Notes under the pieces: generated by a model | Database searches by the model: none | What the model was told of the DNA's origin: nothing | The model's input: the letters and a program-made list of their open reading frames with translations, nothing else | In this document: one piece after another, positions 12,014 to 23,159 of the stretch | Layout: each line of letters starts with the position of its first letter | Numbering within the stretch: position 1 is the first letter of the stretch | DNA from: Linum tenue | Lineage: Eukaryota; Streptophyta; Magnoliopsida; Malpighiales; Linaceae | Reading direction: 5' to 3' | DNA: 64,000 bases | Assembly: GCA_946122785.1 (NCBI GenBank) | Contig: CAMGYJ010000011.1 | Coordinates: 35,676,513-35,740,512 of the forward strand | Made by a program: the position numbers and the translations under genes

Positions 12014-14730
12014 TCACTCATTTGCTTCATTTTGGCCCCCATCTCTACCTCTTCCTCCTCGTCCTCCACGACGTCCTCGACCCCTTCTTCCCCCCTCCGC
12101 CGCTGCTTCTTGGCGGGCTCGCTCAATGGCTGGTCGCGGATTTCTCTTGACCCTAGCCCCAACTGGGGTTACATATGGTGGTGGTGGTGGCTGAGATGGA
12201 CCGGTAGCTTGACGGTGGATCGGGGGGTGCGGAGTTTGTTGCTACGGGGTCTGATACATCCAACTCTGTTGCTGATGTTGGAATTGAGAGAACCCATGAG
12301 AGAAAGTGTCCCATTCCTGAGATGGAACGTGACTTGATGACCCTTCATCGGAATCCGCTGCAGGTGCCCACTGGTACTCGAAGGGTTCAGGGAGCTCGGT
12401 TGCTTGAGTTGTACGCACCTCTTCAAACGTTGGAAGAGGCCTGCGTTTGCTCCTTCGTGGAGGCTCAACCGGGGGCACAATGGGTGCATCCTCACGGAAT
12501 GAGGGTCGTGCCGGGGCTGGAACGGGAGGATAGGCCACGACATCCCTCCTTTGCTCTCTGGTACAACTCAGGAGGTTGTTCATAAGTCGGGTCAACCAAG
12601 TAGTCTTCCGCTCATCCATGGTTGGAGCACTTTCGAGAGTGTACTTGGCGTGTTCCAAACCATCAACCTTAATAAATTTATTTTAGAATGAGGGAGTTTA
12701 GGATGACTTACCAACGAACCCATCACAGCACCTTGCTTTGACACCCATCTCATGGTGAACTTCCGATACCACTGCATGTACCCATCGTGGTAGCCCATCG
12801 GTCTCGTCTCCGGCATCCCTTGCACCACCCATTGGGATCGATTCTCCCAGATGTTGATGTAGAACTGATGCTTGAGGAGCCAGTTCTTTGCAGTGTGTCG
12901 GAGGTCGATAGCATGTAGCTCCCTAAAACCTTGAGGCGGGTCTTGTGGAATTGGTTGCTCCATTCGATATTGCCTTAAGGATCGATCGGGTAGGTGACAT
13001 TCCACCATGTGCCAGCAGATCAATGGCACCTTGCACAACCACGTCTCGTGATCTAGAGGGTGTCTAAGATGATGCAGCTCAAACACTTCACGTGGATATG
13101 GATCCCATATAACCTATATTCATTCAAAATTTGGAATTAACGACCATTAACATTGATAAAATTTAACTTGTTCAAATATGGACAAAACATGATTACCTGA
13201 TTCCACCAATGTTTATCTAACTCAGAATGATAAAACAGTAACGAATGCTCAGGTTGATGGTCATTCGTATTTGCTCCTATCCACCTTGTAAGTAAAAGTA
13301 CGGAATCAATTTAATTGAAATATAGCTAAGCAAATATTAAATTAAATTGGTCTAAGAACGGAATCAATTTAATTGAAATATAGATAAGCAAATATTAAAT
13401 TAAATTGGTCTAAGTACGAAATCAATTTAATTGAAATATAGCTAAGCAAATAATAAATTAAATTGGTCTAAGTACAGAATAAATTCAATTTAAATCTAGC
13501 TAAGCATGTAATCAAATTTAACTTGGGCTAAGTACGGAATAAATTCAATTTAAATCTAGCTAAGCATGTAATAAAATTTAAATTAGGCTAGGTACGAAAT
13601 AAACTTACTTGACACCGTAGGGGAGATTTTGCAGAAAGTTTAGCTCATCATCGTTTCTCCGGTATGGACGTGGGTCGAGAGATGCGAACATTGGAAGATG
13701 CTCCCATACCCACAGTTGTAGGATGAACATCGCAGCACCAGCCTGCTTTGCCCCAACTTTCGAGCAAGTACACAGCTCCCGGTATACGCCCGCTAGCACG
13801 GCCGATCCCCAACTCTTCTCTCCAATTGCATCCCAGTCACCAGTGAGCAATGGCAACCATATGCCTTGAATCCACCGGTTGGACTTGTCGGGGAACAAAA
13901 ATCCACCCACCAAACCGATGAGGTAGATGCGGGCGTAGCGCTCGACTTGTTCTTCCGGTGTCTCGTCATTGATTTCCACCTCTTGCTGGATGTGAGATAC
14001 CAGCCACGGGACTGACACTTGGCCCGCATTCAACGGTGGATGCCCCCGTCCTTGAATTGGTGTGGTGGTCGGCATGTCAAAGCCCAAACGATCACGTATG
14101 AGCGGCCCCCAACCTCCTTCGGGTTTGGTCGTGGAACCAATGATGGCATCTCCAGAAATAGGAAGCCCTGTGAGGATCGCCACGTCTTTGAGGGTGATCG
14201 TCATTTCCCCCTCCAGAAGATGGAATGTATGGGTTTCGGGACGCCATCGTTCCGCCATTGCCGTAAGCAGATCGTTGTCTATTTCGATCCGCAAGAAATG
14301 ACTCAACATTCCCAAACCGGTCCTCGCTATATAGGGCTCCAACCTTGGATGCCAAGCGGGCAAGTTATTGGTCCCTTTATGAACCACGGGAACAAGAGAT
14401 TCCTAAAAAAAATAGGAAAAACATCAATTTATTAGATTAAATAAAGCAAAATAAAACATTAGAAAATAATAAAATAAAGCAAGAATACTCATCAAATTAC
14501 CGGATTGTTATCCCAAATAGCACGAGAGCGATGAGCTTCTTGATCGGTTAAGAGACTCGCATCCCTTGGGCCATAATGGATATACAATCGAGGATCGTAT
14601 ATCTCGGCACCCATCTATAAAAAAGTAATGAAATCAGAGATTGTTTTGATAAAAAAAAACACAAAATCAAATTGTTTCGATTAAAAAAAATCATAAACCA
14701 AAAACCTACACGAAGAGCCTCTTCGTCCAT
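12014..14730 (-). pseudogene. MULE-1 plant mobile domain (PMD, aminotransferase-like) gene, one stop in the tail
   Basis: Read from the ATG at 14730 (MDEEALRV), through an exon near 14615-14505, a large exon ending near 13605, one at about 13287-13198, one at about 13113-12710 and a last one from about 12665. The large exon has the PMD hallmarks: LPAWHPRLEPYIARTGLG, ERWRPETHTFHL, TITLKDVAILTGLPI, RYARIYLIGLVGGFLFPD and WDAIGEKSWGSAVLAGVYREL. PMD proteins include Arabidopsis MAIN/MAIL1 and many transposon copies; they act in nuclear gene silencing, and their biochemical activity is unclear. In the last exon a TAG follows MYQTP at about 12242. Beyond it the frame stays open for about 75 codons, with a Pro-rich part and an RG-rich end (RRGRGRRGGRGGRGRDGG), to a TGA at 12014-12016. 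The stop therefore looks recent. Confidence 0.8.
13297..13608. repeat. 58-60-base tandem repeat in a PMD intron
   Basis: Five units begin near 13297, 13355, 13413, 13471 and 13531, each with the word ACGGAATCAATTTAATTGAA or a close variant, then TAGCTAAGCA and AAATTAAATTGG. The first three are nearly identical; the last two share another variant. This points to two rounds of duplication. The repeat lies in the intron upstream of the WIGANTNDHQ exon of the MULE-1 PMD gene. Confidence 0.85.
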
Positions 14731-15009
14731 TTTTTGGCGGAAGCCGGACAGAGGTTCGACGGGTTTAGGTTTGTAAGGGACGGGAACTTAGCGGGACGGG
14801 GGCTTTAGGGTAAAACTCTAGTAATTCTTTCTGATGTGGAAGATCGGACTTAGCCGCAACCACAGAGCATACTTAGAACGAGACTAGAGCGGATAAATTG
14901 AGGGAGAAAGAAGTGAAATGGTTGTGGTGTGAGTTGAAAGTGAAGGGGGAAGGGTTATTTATAGTTGGGGGAAGGGGGGAAGGGATCTGCCGAGAATTTA
15001 ATTCTCCCA

Positions 15010-15583
15010 GTGTTCACCGCGTCCGTCAGAAACGGTGATATCACCGCGTTACTCGAGGACGGTGAAGGTGCGCGGATCGAGCAACGTGGCTCAGCGTGAG
15101 GCGTCGGATCTGGAAAGAAAACCACGATCCGCGCCTCACCGCATCCAACGGCCACGGTGAACGCGCCAGCGACGCAGATCGCTGACGCAAACAAACACGG
15201 GATATTCACCTTGTTTGTTTAACGCGGTGAATACCCCGCGTTGGTCCACGTCAGCATATTCACCGTGGATCACTAAAACGGTCTTTCTTTCACCGTTTTG
15301 GATTAAAACGGTGAACCATTCACCGTGTCCCTTTAAAACGGCGATCTCTTCACCGTTTTAAACTAAGACGGTGAATACGTCACCGTTTTTTTTAAAACGG
15401 TGAAATATTCACCGTCTTTGACAAACGCGGTGATATTATTCACTGTGTTTGTCAAAAACGGTGATGCTCAAACATGTGTACTTTTGGAAAAATTTTTATA
15501 ACTTATGTATTGTGGGAATTTTTTTTAACAACTAATGTACTTTGGGATTTTTTTCGATGTAAATGAGGGTAAAGAGTTGTCCC
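15010..15583. repeat. MULE-1 right terminal inverted repeat and palindrome array
   Basis: About twenty CACCG/CGGTG half-sites (for example TTCACCGTTTTGGATTAAAACGGTGAA) run from 15012 to 15470 and are followed by the inverted terminal sequence to about 15583. The array is longer than the left one. Many neighbouring sites form perfect short hairpins. Confidence 0.8.
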
Positions 15584-15752
15584 TAGATGGCGAAGAAGAT
15601 GCTTGAGTTGGCTCGAACTTGAAGTCGCTCGAGTAATTCACCGAAGTTGCACAAACGTTGATTAAACTGAAAGGAGTTATAATAAATCTTTTAATATGCG
15701 GCTCATCTAGTTCTAATTGATTAAACACAAATGTAATAGCATTATAACAAGA

Positions 15753-18700
15753 TTTTTTTTTTTGCCAATAGAAACTCGCATTCAACGAGCAACAACGGTA
15801 ACAACAAGGTTCACAAAGAGCGTACCCAGGAACGAAAATCCAACCTAACATACCCCACGGGGTACAAAAACAGAGCTTTTCTTGCCACACAATGGGCAAC
15901 TTCGTTTTGATTACGACGCACAAAGAAAATCTTGAAATCCGGTTCGCACTGCAGGATGTATCGGAACTCTTGCATAACTGCTCCACGTTGACAATCCCAT
16001 GCCCGACCATAATTAGCCTTCTGAATCACCACCTGTGCATCACGGAAAACATCCACTTTCCTCAAACCCATACCACGACACCAAAGCAAAGTGTCTAAGA
16101 TCCATCGATTCCACTAGGCCCAGATCATATAATCCCGGAATACATCTACCTCCCGCCGCAATAACAGACCCCAAACTGTCAAACAAAAAAGAACCCATAG
16201 CACCATGAGATAATCATAAAATGACACCACAAAGAACGCCACCGGCCTATCCCTTCGCACCGGATGGGTTTCAGCTGCAACATGCATGCTGTCGGACAGC
16301 TGCATTTTGTGCAGGACAATCATCTGATTCCAGTCCCAGTAGTTCCTGAACCTACTGGTGCCACTGCCGCCACAGAACTGGAATCACCAGCTGGATGCCG
16401 TAAAATAACACTTTGTTCCGAGAAACTAAGCTTAATCTCATGCTCCAATTGTTTATTTACCAAAATCATGCGCCACAAAATAGCAATGTTAGGAGTACTA
16501 ATAGTTCTTATAAACCTCAACCACCCAATCTCAGACCAAAATCGGATGGCCACCAGGCATTCTTGGAAAAGGTGGGTTACACTCTCCATTTTCTCCTAAC
16601 ATCCCAAACATATTCCTGGGGTGTCCACCCCTCTAGACATCAACACTTCTCCAACAGGGAGAATGCCTCTTATCAGCTGCCACAAGAAAACCCCCAAACA
16701 AGATTCCATAAACTATTATCCCAAATAGAGACAACCTGTTAACTACACCCACCACCATCCATTGGATTCTTATATGCTAAAAAATGACCCGGAACGAACA
16801 TAGTATTTAGCATCCTGGGAATGCACCCATATTAGGCGATCACTTACCTCCGAGCACAGTAGAGGAATCGTCATGATTGATGCACATATCGGAGCGGGGA
16901 AGTTTGTTGCAGCAGATCAGGCCGCCAAACACCTCTTCCTTCATGAATAAATTCCGCTACTTTCTTCTCCCGTGTTTGCACCGGCAAAGCTGCAGTCAAA
17001 TGCGCCATCTCTGGTGGCTTACTGCCGGAATCCACCCCCTCTCTTGCACTGCTACCGATGGCCTCGTTCCAACCTCCCATTTCAGACAATCTTCTAACAA
17101 TTTCCTGCCATAAAGTAGACTACTCCTACCCCAAGACGGGTCAGAACCTAACTTAGCTAACATAAACTGCCCCTGATGATAGTACTTGCCACGATAAATG
17201 CGAGCAAGTAAGCAATCTGGATCCGTGAGAAATTGCCACCCTATTTTAGCCAATAAAGATTTGTTAATAGATTTGAAGTCTCGTAATCCCATTTCCCCAT
17301 AAACTTTGCTTTGACATAGAGCTCGCCAAGACACCCAATGTACCCTCCGTTCCCCCTCCTTTGCACCCCACAAAAATCTAGCAATATGTCTATACAATGC
17401 ATATCACGTCCCCTTTGAGATTATGAAATAGGACATTACATGCACCGGAAGAGCTGATACTACTGATTTAATGAGTGTTTGCTTTGCAGCTAAGGACAAT
17501 TAGTGAGTCATCCAACCTGTTAGTCGTTTCATTAGGCGCTCTTCCAAAAAGCGGAACGTTTCCACCTTTGATTATGCAATAAGAGATGGAAGGCGTAAAT
17601 ATTTATCTTTAACTCCAATTGCCCCCACACCCAGTAAAACAGCTATCTCTGTCGCATCAGACCCTGTGACATTTCTACTAAAACATATTGTCTATTTCTC
17701 TAGGTTTACCTTTTGACCACTACTCTGCTCATATTCCTGCATAATGCCCAACAACACCTCATCTTCCTCACTAGAACCTCATAAGAATATATATAAGTTG
17801 TCTGCGAAGAATAGGTGTGATATGACCGGGCATTTCCTCCCCACTGTAATTCCATGTAATCTCTTTGTTGCTCAATCCCTTTCAAGAAGAGTTGAAAAGC
17901 CTTCAGTACAGATAACGAATAACAATGGAGATAGTGGATCCCCTTGTCGTAAACCTCGAGTCGGATGAAGAGAGCCACTTGATTTCCCGTTCATCAGAAT
18001 AGAAAAACTTGTAGTCATGACATTGCCTAACCCAGTTAATCCATCAGGAGCAGAAACCTAGTTTTGTCATTAAGGCAAATAGGAACAACCATATCCTATC
18101 AAAACATTCTCAACTGTCTGCCTTTCTCTTATAAACGCATTATGACATTGAGAAACAATTGGTGGCAGAATCCGATCCAATCTTTCTGCCATGATCTTGG
18201 ATATTATCTTATACAATAATTGACCGAGACCTATGGGTCAAATCTGTTTCATCGTTTCTAGCATCTACCTTAGGAAATAGAGCTATCTAGGTATGGTTTA
18301 TATTTCTTATAGAGGATCACAGTCCGAAGAAATTGCATATTGCTTTACTTACTTGCTTCCCAATTATATCCCAAAAGCTCTTAAAGAAGACCCCCGGAAC
18401 CTACATTGCCCCAATGAAAATGTAGCACTCGTCACTTGGGCTGGTTCAACAGCTTCAACCAGCCCTTCATTCATCTTTGCAATACCTTTTCCGGTATTGG
18501 CAAATTTGCCACTGATGTGGACACCTGAATCATATCAGTTTCTGCTGTAAACATCTTTTGGAAGTACACCTCCGTTACTTCTGCCTTAGCCACTTCATTC
18601 GTCGCCCATACTCCATTCTTATCTCTCAACCATGCTATAAAATTTCGTTTTCTGCGACCCCAGGTTGCAATGTGAAAGTATGTTGTGTTTTTGTCACCTT

Positions 18701-18960
18701 CTTTCAGCCACTTCACTCTTGATTTTTGTTTAAAGAACATTTCCTTCTCCCTCATGCCACCGTAAATTCCTTTTTTATCTTTCAAAATTCATCCCAATTA
18801 GTTGGAAACTGATTTCTTACCTCTTGTAACTGTTGCCTCAGCCTTTTGATTGTGTCTGGCTGAGTTTGTTATAACCTTCCTGCTCCCTTCAAAAAGCTTG
18901 TGTCGAGTTTTCTTAAGCTTTTCCCACACCTGTAACATCACAGACCCTTGTATTTCTTGC
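15753..18960 (-). mobile_element. Degenerate L1-type LINE (LINE-A)
   Basis: Read from right to left: a linker (about 18785-18471, RVKWLKEGDKNTTYFH), reverse transcriptase (about 18250-17580) with GLGQLLYKIISKIMAERL, RGLRQGDPLSPLLF and LFFADNLYIF, a C-terminal segment (17397-16996; FLWGAKEGERRVHWVSW, KIGWQFLTDPDCLLARIYRG) and an RNase H remnant (16089-15811; NQNEVAHCVARKAL). A T run at 15753-15763 is the poly(A) on the minus strand. Stops and frameshifts occur throughout. The catalytic FADD motif reads FADN. The endonuclease domain is not visible, so the copy is 5'-truncated or eroded. No target duplication was found. Confidence 0.85.
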
Positions 18961-19037
18961 CCCTATACTTCTCTTACTACAGAATCAAGTGTGCTTTGTG
19001 GACTAGAGAATGGAAGGAATTTGTTTTACCTGTCCCA

Positions 19038-19560
19038 TCACTGAGTTATCCGTGTGTAGGAAAGGAAGAGGGAGACGACCGTTGAAGAAGGTGGGATGAG
19101 GGAGATTATAGAATCGAGAGGAAGAGCGCAAGATGGGAGGTGGGACAGGCGCATGCGATTGTCGATTACGAAGTCGAATTCTGGCAGATGGAGGAGAGGA
19201 AGCTGCAAAATAATATTGAGGGGAAGACTTGACGGTTTTTCTGCCTTACCGAAGGGTTGATTTGAAGGGTACAAATTTCAGCGGATAGTGGTTGTACGTG
19301 GTGGCCAAGGAAATTTAATTGCTATCATATGGTATGGCCGGAAGGAGTTTTCGTTAGGTTGGTACTTATTTTTTACTTCGGAGGATTGTGATTGGCCAAG
19401 AGTTGTGTTGACGTGGAAGCATAAGTGGAAGGGGAATTTGAATCCGTGAAGGGGTAAATGAGAAACCCGTTATTATATTCTTTATTACATTACATGAAAT
19501 AGCAAAGTAAGAAACTTAAATTTTGTTTCAATCGTCAATCACATTAAACTAGTTGATGAA
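19038..19560. other. Unassigned stretch right of LINE-A
   Basis: A 78-codon minus-strand ORF (19274-19038) shows no motif I recognise. The sequence has a pyrimidine-rich minus strand, as in a plant 5' leader. The rest is AT-rich. Confidence 0.3.
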
Positions 19561-19569
19561 TACATATTA

Positions 19570-20185
19570 ATAAAGTTACACAATATAATCCCTTTTCTTC
19601 TCACCCAAGGAATTCAACCTCTATTCTTATCCTTATCCCACTCGAATTTCCTTATTTCTCCCCATACAATAAACATGAATCAAATACTAAACAAGAATAT
19701 CACAACTCCTAGTCTAATTAAAACACTTATTATAACCAAGGTTCAAGTAGGCATTAAGCGCTAAGCAGGCATTGGGGCACTGACTAGCGCCTAGCACACC
19801 TAGGCATTTTAGCAAACATAAAGATTTTTAGTCAAAATAACAATTTTTAGCATATTTTTACTTTAATTTATTTTCAAATGATTAACAACTTATCTAAGCC
19901 TCAAGAATAACAAAATATATCATGACCTAGATTTACAATGCCATCCGTGGAATGAGTAAAGAATGCATTAAATATAGGACAGTTGGAGATGGCATCATTT
20001 TGGGAAGATGAAATACAATCTTTTTAATCATTAGTCCAGAGTTACACAACCTAATCTGTTTCCTTCTCACACAAGGCATTCGGCCTCTTTCCTAACCCTT
20101 GTCTCACTCAAATTCCCTTTCTCCCCTCACAAGAAACATTAATTAAATATGAAGAAGACTATCACAATTTCTAATTCAAATAGAA
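19570..20185. repeat. Diverged direct repeat pair, about 145 bases each
   Basis: 19570-19712 and 20040-20185 share, in order, AGTTACACAAYMTAATC, CTTCTCACMCAAGG, CACTCRAATT and TATCACAA, with perhaps 75% identity overall. Between them lies a segment with GGCATTAAGCGCTAAGC-like words that also occur, changed, near 56070-56220. This may be a segmental duplication or the ends of a short terminal-repeat element. Confidence 0.5.
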
Positions 20186-20189
20186 GACT

Positions 20190-21377
20190 AATAATTTTTC
20201 TTTATTTTCTTTAACATGAAGACTTGTAGTTTATAATTACAAACCAAATATCCTAAAATAATACGAAACAATACTAAATAACGATATTAAACCTAATTCT
20301 TCGAACCGTGACGTCGACTCAATCTCGTAACATTGGACTATGTTTTTCGAGATTTTGATACTGGGAACAAAGCATGCACTACGGCTCCAGATATTGTCAG
20401 TAATCCCCGGTTATTGATCAATGAGTAATCAAATTCCAGCCACCAGATTTAAGTGGGACCAGAAAACCCAGATCTACGGGCGGAGAATTAAAGACATTTT
20501 TATTTTTCCTTGTTTTTCTAATCGACTCATATCTTCTTCGTTTTAACTCGGATCTCCATTTTTTACCACACATGGAATGAGTTCGTTGTGCTCTACAAAA
20601 TGATATCCATTTTCAATATTTTTTGAGAAAAAATTTCTTGCCTCTCGTTACCAACTGCATACCATATAGTATCTTCTTCGTTTTTAAGTCATTTTTGTAA
20701 ATTTTCACACAGAATGAACAAGTTCATCATGATCTATTGGATCTACAAATTTCTGGGTGAACAAAATACAGGACCAAAAAATACCACACAATATCACCCA
20801 ATACCACCCTGGTATGGGGTGATATCTTGTAGTACACAATGTTGAAAGTCGTAAATGACAGTTAGTATACTTCTAATATCATGTATTCAATCATCCAACA
20901 GTTTTTGTATGTTCAGACCACCATGGTAAGTTTTAAAAAACCATATGGTATGCTCTTATTTAATACCAGTCAATACCATATGGTATATACTGATAAAAAA
21001 TGGCTTAATTGTTTTTGTCGAAAAATATATAAAAATTGATATCATTTTGAAACGCACAATTAATCTGATCCAACGGTGCAAAAAAATTAAATTCCGAATT
21101 AAAAATTGTGAGAAATCTTCCGTTAAAAATTAAGTGGAAAAAATTAAAACCTTTCCAGGAGAGAGAAGGGGAGTTGATTTGGCAGATGGTGATTGAGTTG
21201 CATGGTTACGCACTACAAGCTTATGCACGGGAACGACTCCCTGCACTACTCAAATCGTATTGTTGTTAATGTCAAGAAGATGAGGGGCTTACGGTTAGCA
21301 TGGGTTCATGAATATCGGTTCCATGGAGTTGTTCGATGGGGTTTTCCCCTAGCTTGGGTGGGATCATGGGTGTGGGC
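20190..21377. other. AT-rich stretch, nothing recognised
   Basis: Contains repeated ATACCA(T/C) words near 20785-20995 (for example CAATACCATATGGTATATACTG). No gene or delimited element was found. Confidence 0.45.
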
Positions 21378-22362
21378 TAGGAGTGGAAGTTTGATTTGCA
21401 GGTTGCGGGTAACCCGCAAATCGCACCAAACCGCATACTTTGTGTATACCCATACCCACAATTTTTGTCTAATGGGTTGGGTGTGGGTAGCAAAATATTG
21501 AATTTTGTGGTTAGTGGTTAACCAAACCACAGAGGTTTACCCACAAAGCCTATAGTAACCACATTAGTTATATTAGTTTGTGAAATTTGGAACACTAATA
21601 ATAAAGGTAGCTACTAAAATCAAATACATACTTATTCTATAAAACAAAACTAAGTCATTACGCAATGTTCGTGTGAGATACTTTTATCAAATAAGCATCG
21701 TTCGTGTGGTATATGTTTATTTTATAACAAAACCAAGTCCGTAGATATAGTAAAATAAATTAATCGATTCGTTAGAAGAAGTGAATAATCAATAAAAGTT
21801 AGTTCGATACCCAAACTCGTCTCCATTTCTCCACGAACAACACAACATGCAACTAGCTACCTATAGTACAAAACTATAACTGAGAGTGGAGAATAATTGA
21901 TTCATTAAAAGCGGGTGCCTACACTTATCGAGCCACTTTTGTGTTGTTATTGTTGCCATCGTAGGAGCCGTGACATGCAACGATTTTTGTCTGGTAACAG
22001 GTCACTCCGCCTCTCCGTTATCTTCAAATCTCTTTTCAAATCCATCTCTTCTGAATTTACACTAACTAACCTTTTGTATTTGAGATTTATAATTTATTTA
22101 ACACTTTATTAACTTTCTTTTATGTATGTTTTCGTTTTTGTGTGAGAAGAAACTCGACTTCACTATTTAATTACCATATTATTTTATTTAATGATGAAAT
22201 TATTGTGGGTATACACAACCAAACCGCACCAACCCGCATCGAATAGTGGTTAATCGCTACCCACCATAGGGAGGGTTGTGGATAGAATAATTCTATATTT
22301 GGGTTGTGGTTACCCGCAAAATGTGGGCCAGGTAACCACACCCACCCCAATTTCCACCCCTA
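21378..22362. mobile_element. hAT-type non-autonomous element 1 (985 bp)
   Basis: Starts TAGGAGTGGAAGTTTG and ends CCAATTTCCACCCCTA, an imperfect inverted pair. It is flanked by 8-bp duplications GTGTGGGC (21370-21377) and GTGTGGAC (22363-22370), one mismatch. Subterminal regions hold AACCCGCAAA/TTTGCGGGTTA words in both orientations. There is no transposase. An 8-bp duplication and TAGGG-type ends are typical of hAT elements. Confidence 0.82.
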
Positions 22363-22760
22363 GTGTGGACTGTGGAGTGGTCTCCTGAAATGCATATCCA
22401 TATTCCAACCTTATTTAATTTTAGAAATGGAAAGACATTCCTAAGATTCAATGGATACTTTTGTAGTATGAATCATGGTTAACTGAAATAAACCATTAAT
22501 GTCACACATGAAACAATGAAACCATTGCATTCCTTTTAGTTAATTGATGTGATACAAGATTAATATTTAGGCATACACAGCTAGTAGAAGATGAAATTTT
22601 TGGGCTAACGACAAAACAATATTTGTGCTTTAGCAGGCTGCTGGTATACACACAAAACACATCAATCCATCAATACAATATAGTAAATGAAACCCCAACA
22701 TCACAACAGAATACATTGGACCAAACTGAAACAACAAGCTAAGAATATATGACAAACACC
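22363..22760. other. 3' flank of the S-protein homolog
   Basis: AT-rich, no coding. Probably contains the 3' untranslated part of the adjacent minus-strand gene. Confidence 0.5.
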
Positions 22761-23159
22761 TTACTGCGAGACCCATGGCGCAATTGGAATGGGAAAACCA
22801 GCAAAATAAAGACCGTCGTCCTTGATCTCCCAGGTAAGTTCATGAAGCTTGGGCATCCCTTTCTTTCTTTGGCTTTCGTCGTATGCATTGAAAGAGAGAT
22901 GCTTCTTGCTGCGTGCAGTGGCCACATCACACCAGAAAAGCGTCGTGCCGAAAATGTTGCGCGAAAAACTCCAACTATACACATCGCCGCTGACTAAGCG
23001 ACGGGAGCCCAAGTCGTCATCTTTAGACTCGCATCGCACCGTGATCTTCCGACCTCTACTCAATTGATTTGAAACGTTAATCTGAAGCCTGTACGACATT
23101 GCCGGACTCGCCATTGTGATCGTTGCCAGAAGAACCACCGTCAGTATTTTGGTCAACAT
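22761..23159 (-). CDS. S-protein homolog (plant self-incompatibility S1 family)
   Basis: A single-exon 132-residue protein, the usual size for the family. Residues 1-22 are a hydrophobic signal peptide (ILTVVLLATITMASPAMS), so the product should be secreted. The mature part carries the family signature: LQINVSNQL, then VRCESKDDDLGSRRL, then YSWSFSRNIFGTTLFWCD and a final WEIKDDGLYFAG. The family is named after the poppy stigma S determinant; most plant homologs have unknown, often reproductive or defence-related, roles. Only two cysteines are present. Many members have four, and the pair usually near the C-terminus is absent here. No broken codon was seen and the start is the only Met ahead of the signal peptide. 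This is one of the few host genes here that look intact. Confidence 0.88.
   Translation of the reverse strand: MLTKILTVVLLATITMASPAMSYRLQINVSNQLSRGRKITVRCESKDDDLGSRRLVSGDVYSWSFSRNIFGTTLFWCDVATARSKKHLSFNAYDESQRKKGMPKLHELTWEIKDDGLYFAGFPIPIAPWVSQ

Larger units (their letters stand above)
8111..15583. mobile_element. MULE-1: Mutator-like element with mudrA and PMD genes
   Basis: The element is bounded by inverted copies of a roughly 110-base terminal sequence: AAAAAATCCC, then ATACATAAGTTATAAA, then ACACATGTTTGAGCATCACCG reading inward at the left, with the reverse complement ending near 15583. Inside are a plus-strand mudrA transposase and a convergent minus-strand plant mobile domain (PMD) gene. 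PMD genes inside plant MULEs are known. I could not find a matching 9-bp target duplication at the ends, so the outermost bases are uncertain by about 10-20. Both genes carry disabling changes, so the copy looks non-autonomous today. Confidence 0.85.

Noticed and set aside
12322..12585. Plus-strand ORF opposite the MULE-1 PMD last exons
   Set aside because: Shadow of the minus-strand PMD coding region.
18293..18550. 85-codon plus-strand ORF
   Set aside because: It lies antisense to the LINE-A reverse transcriptase linker and has no independent support.
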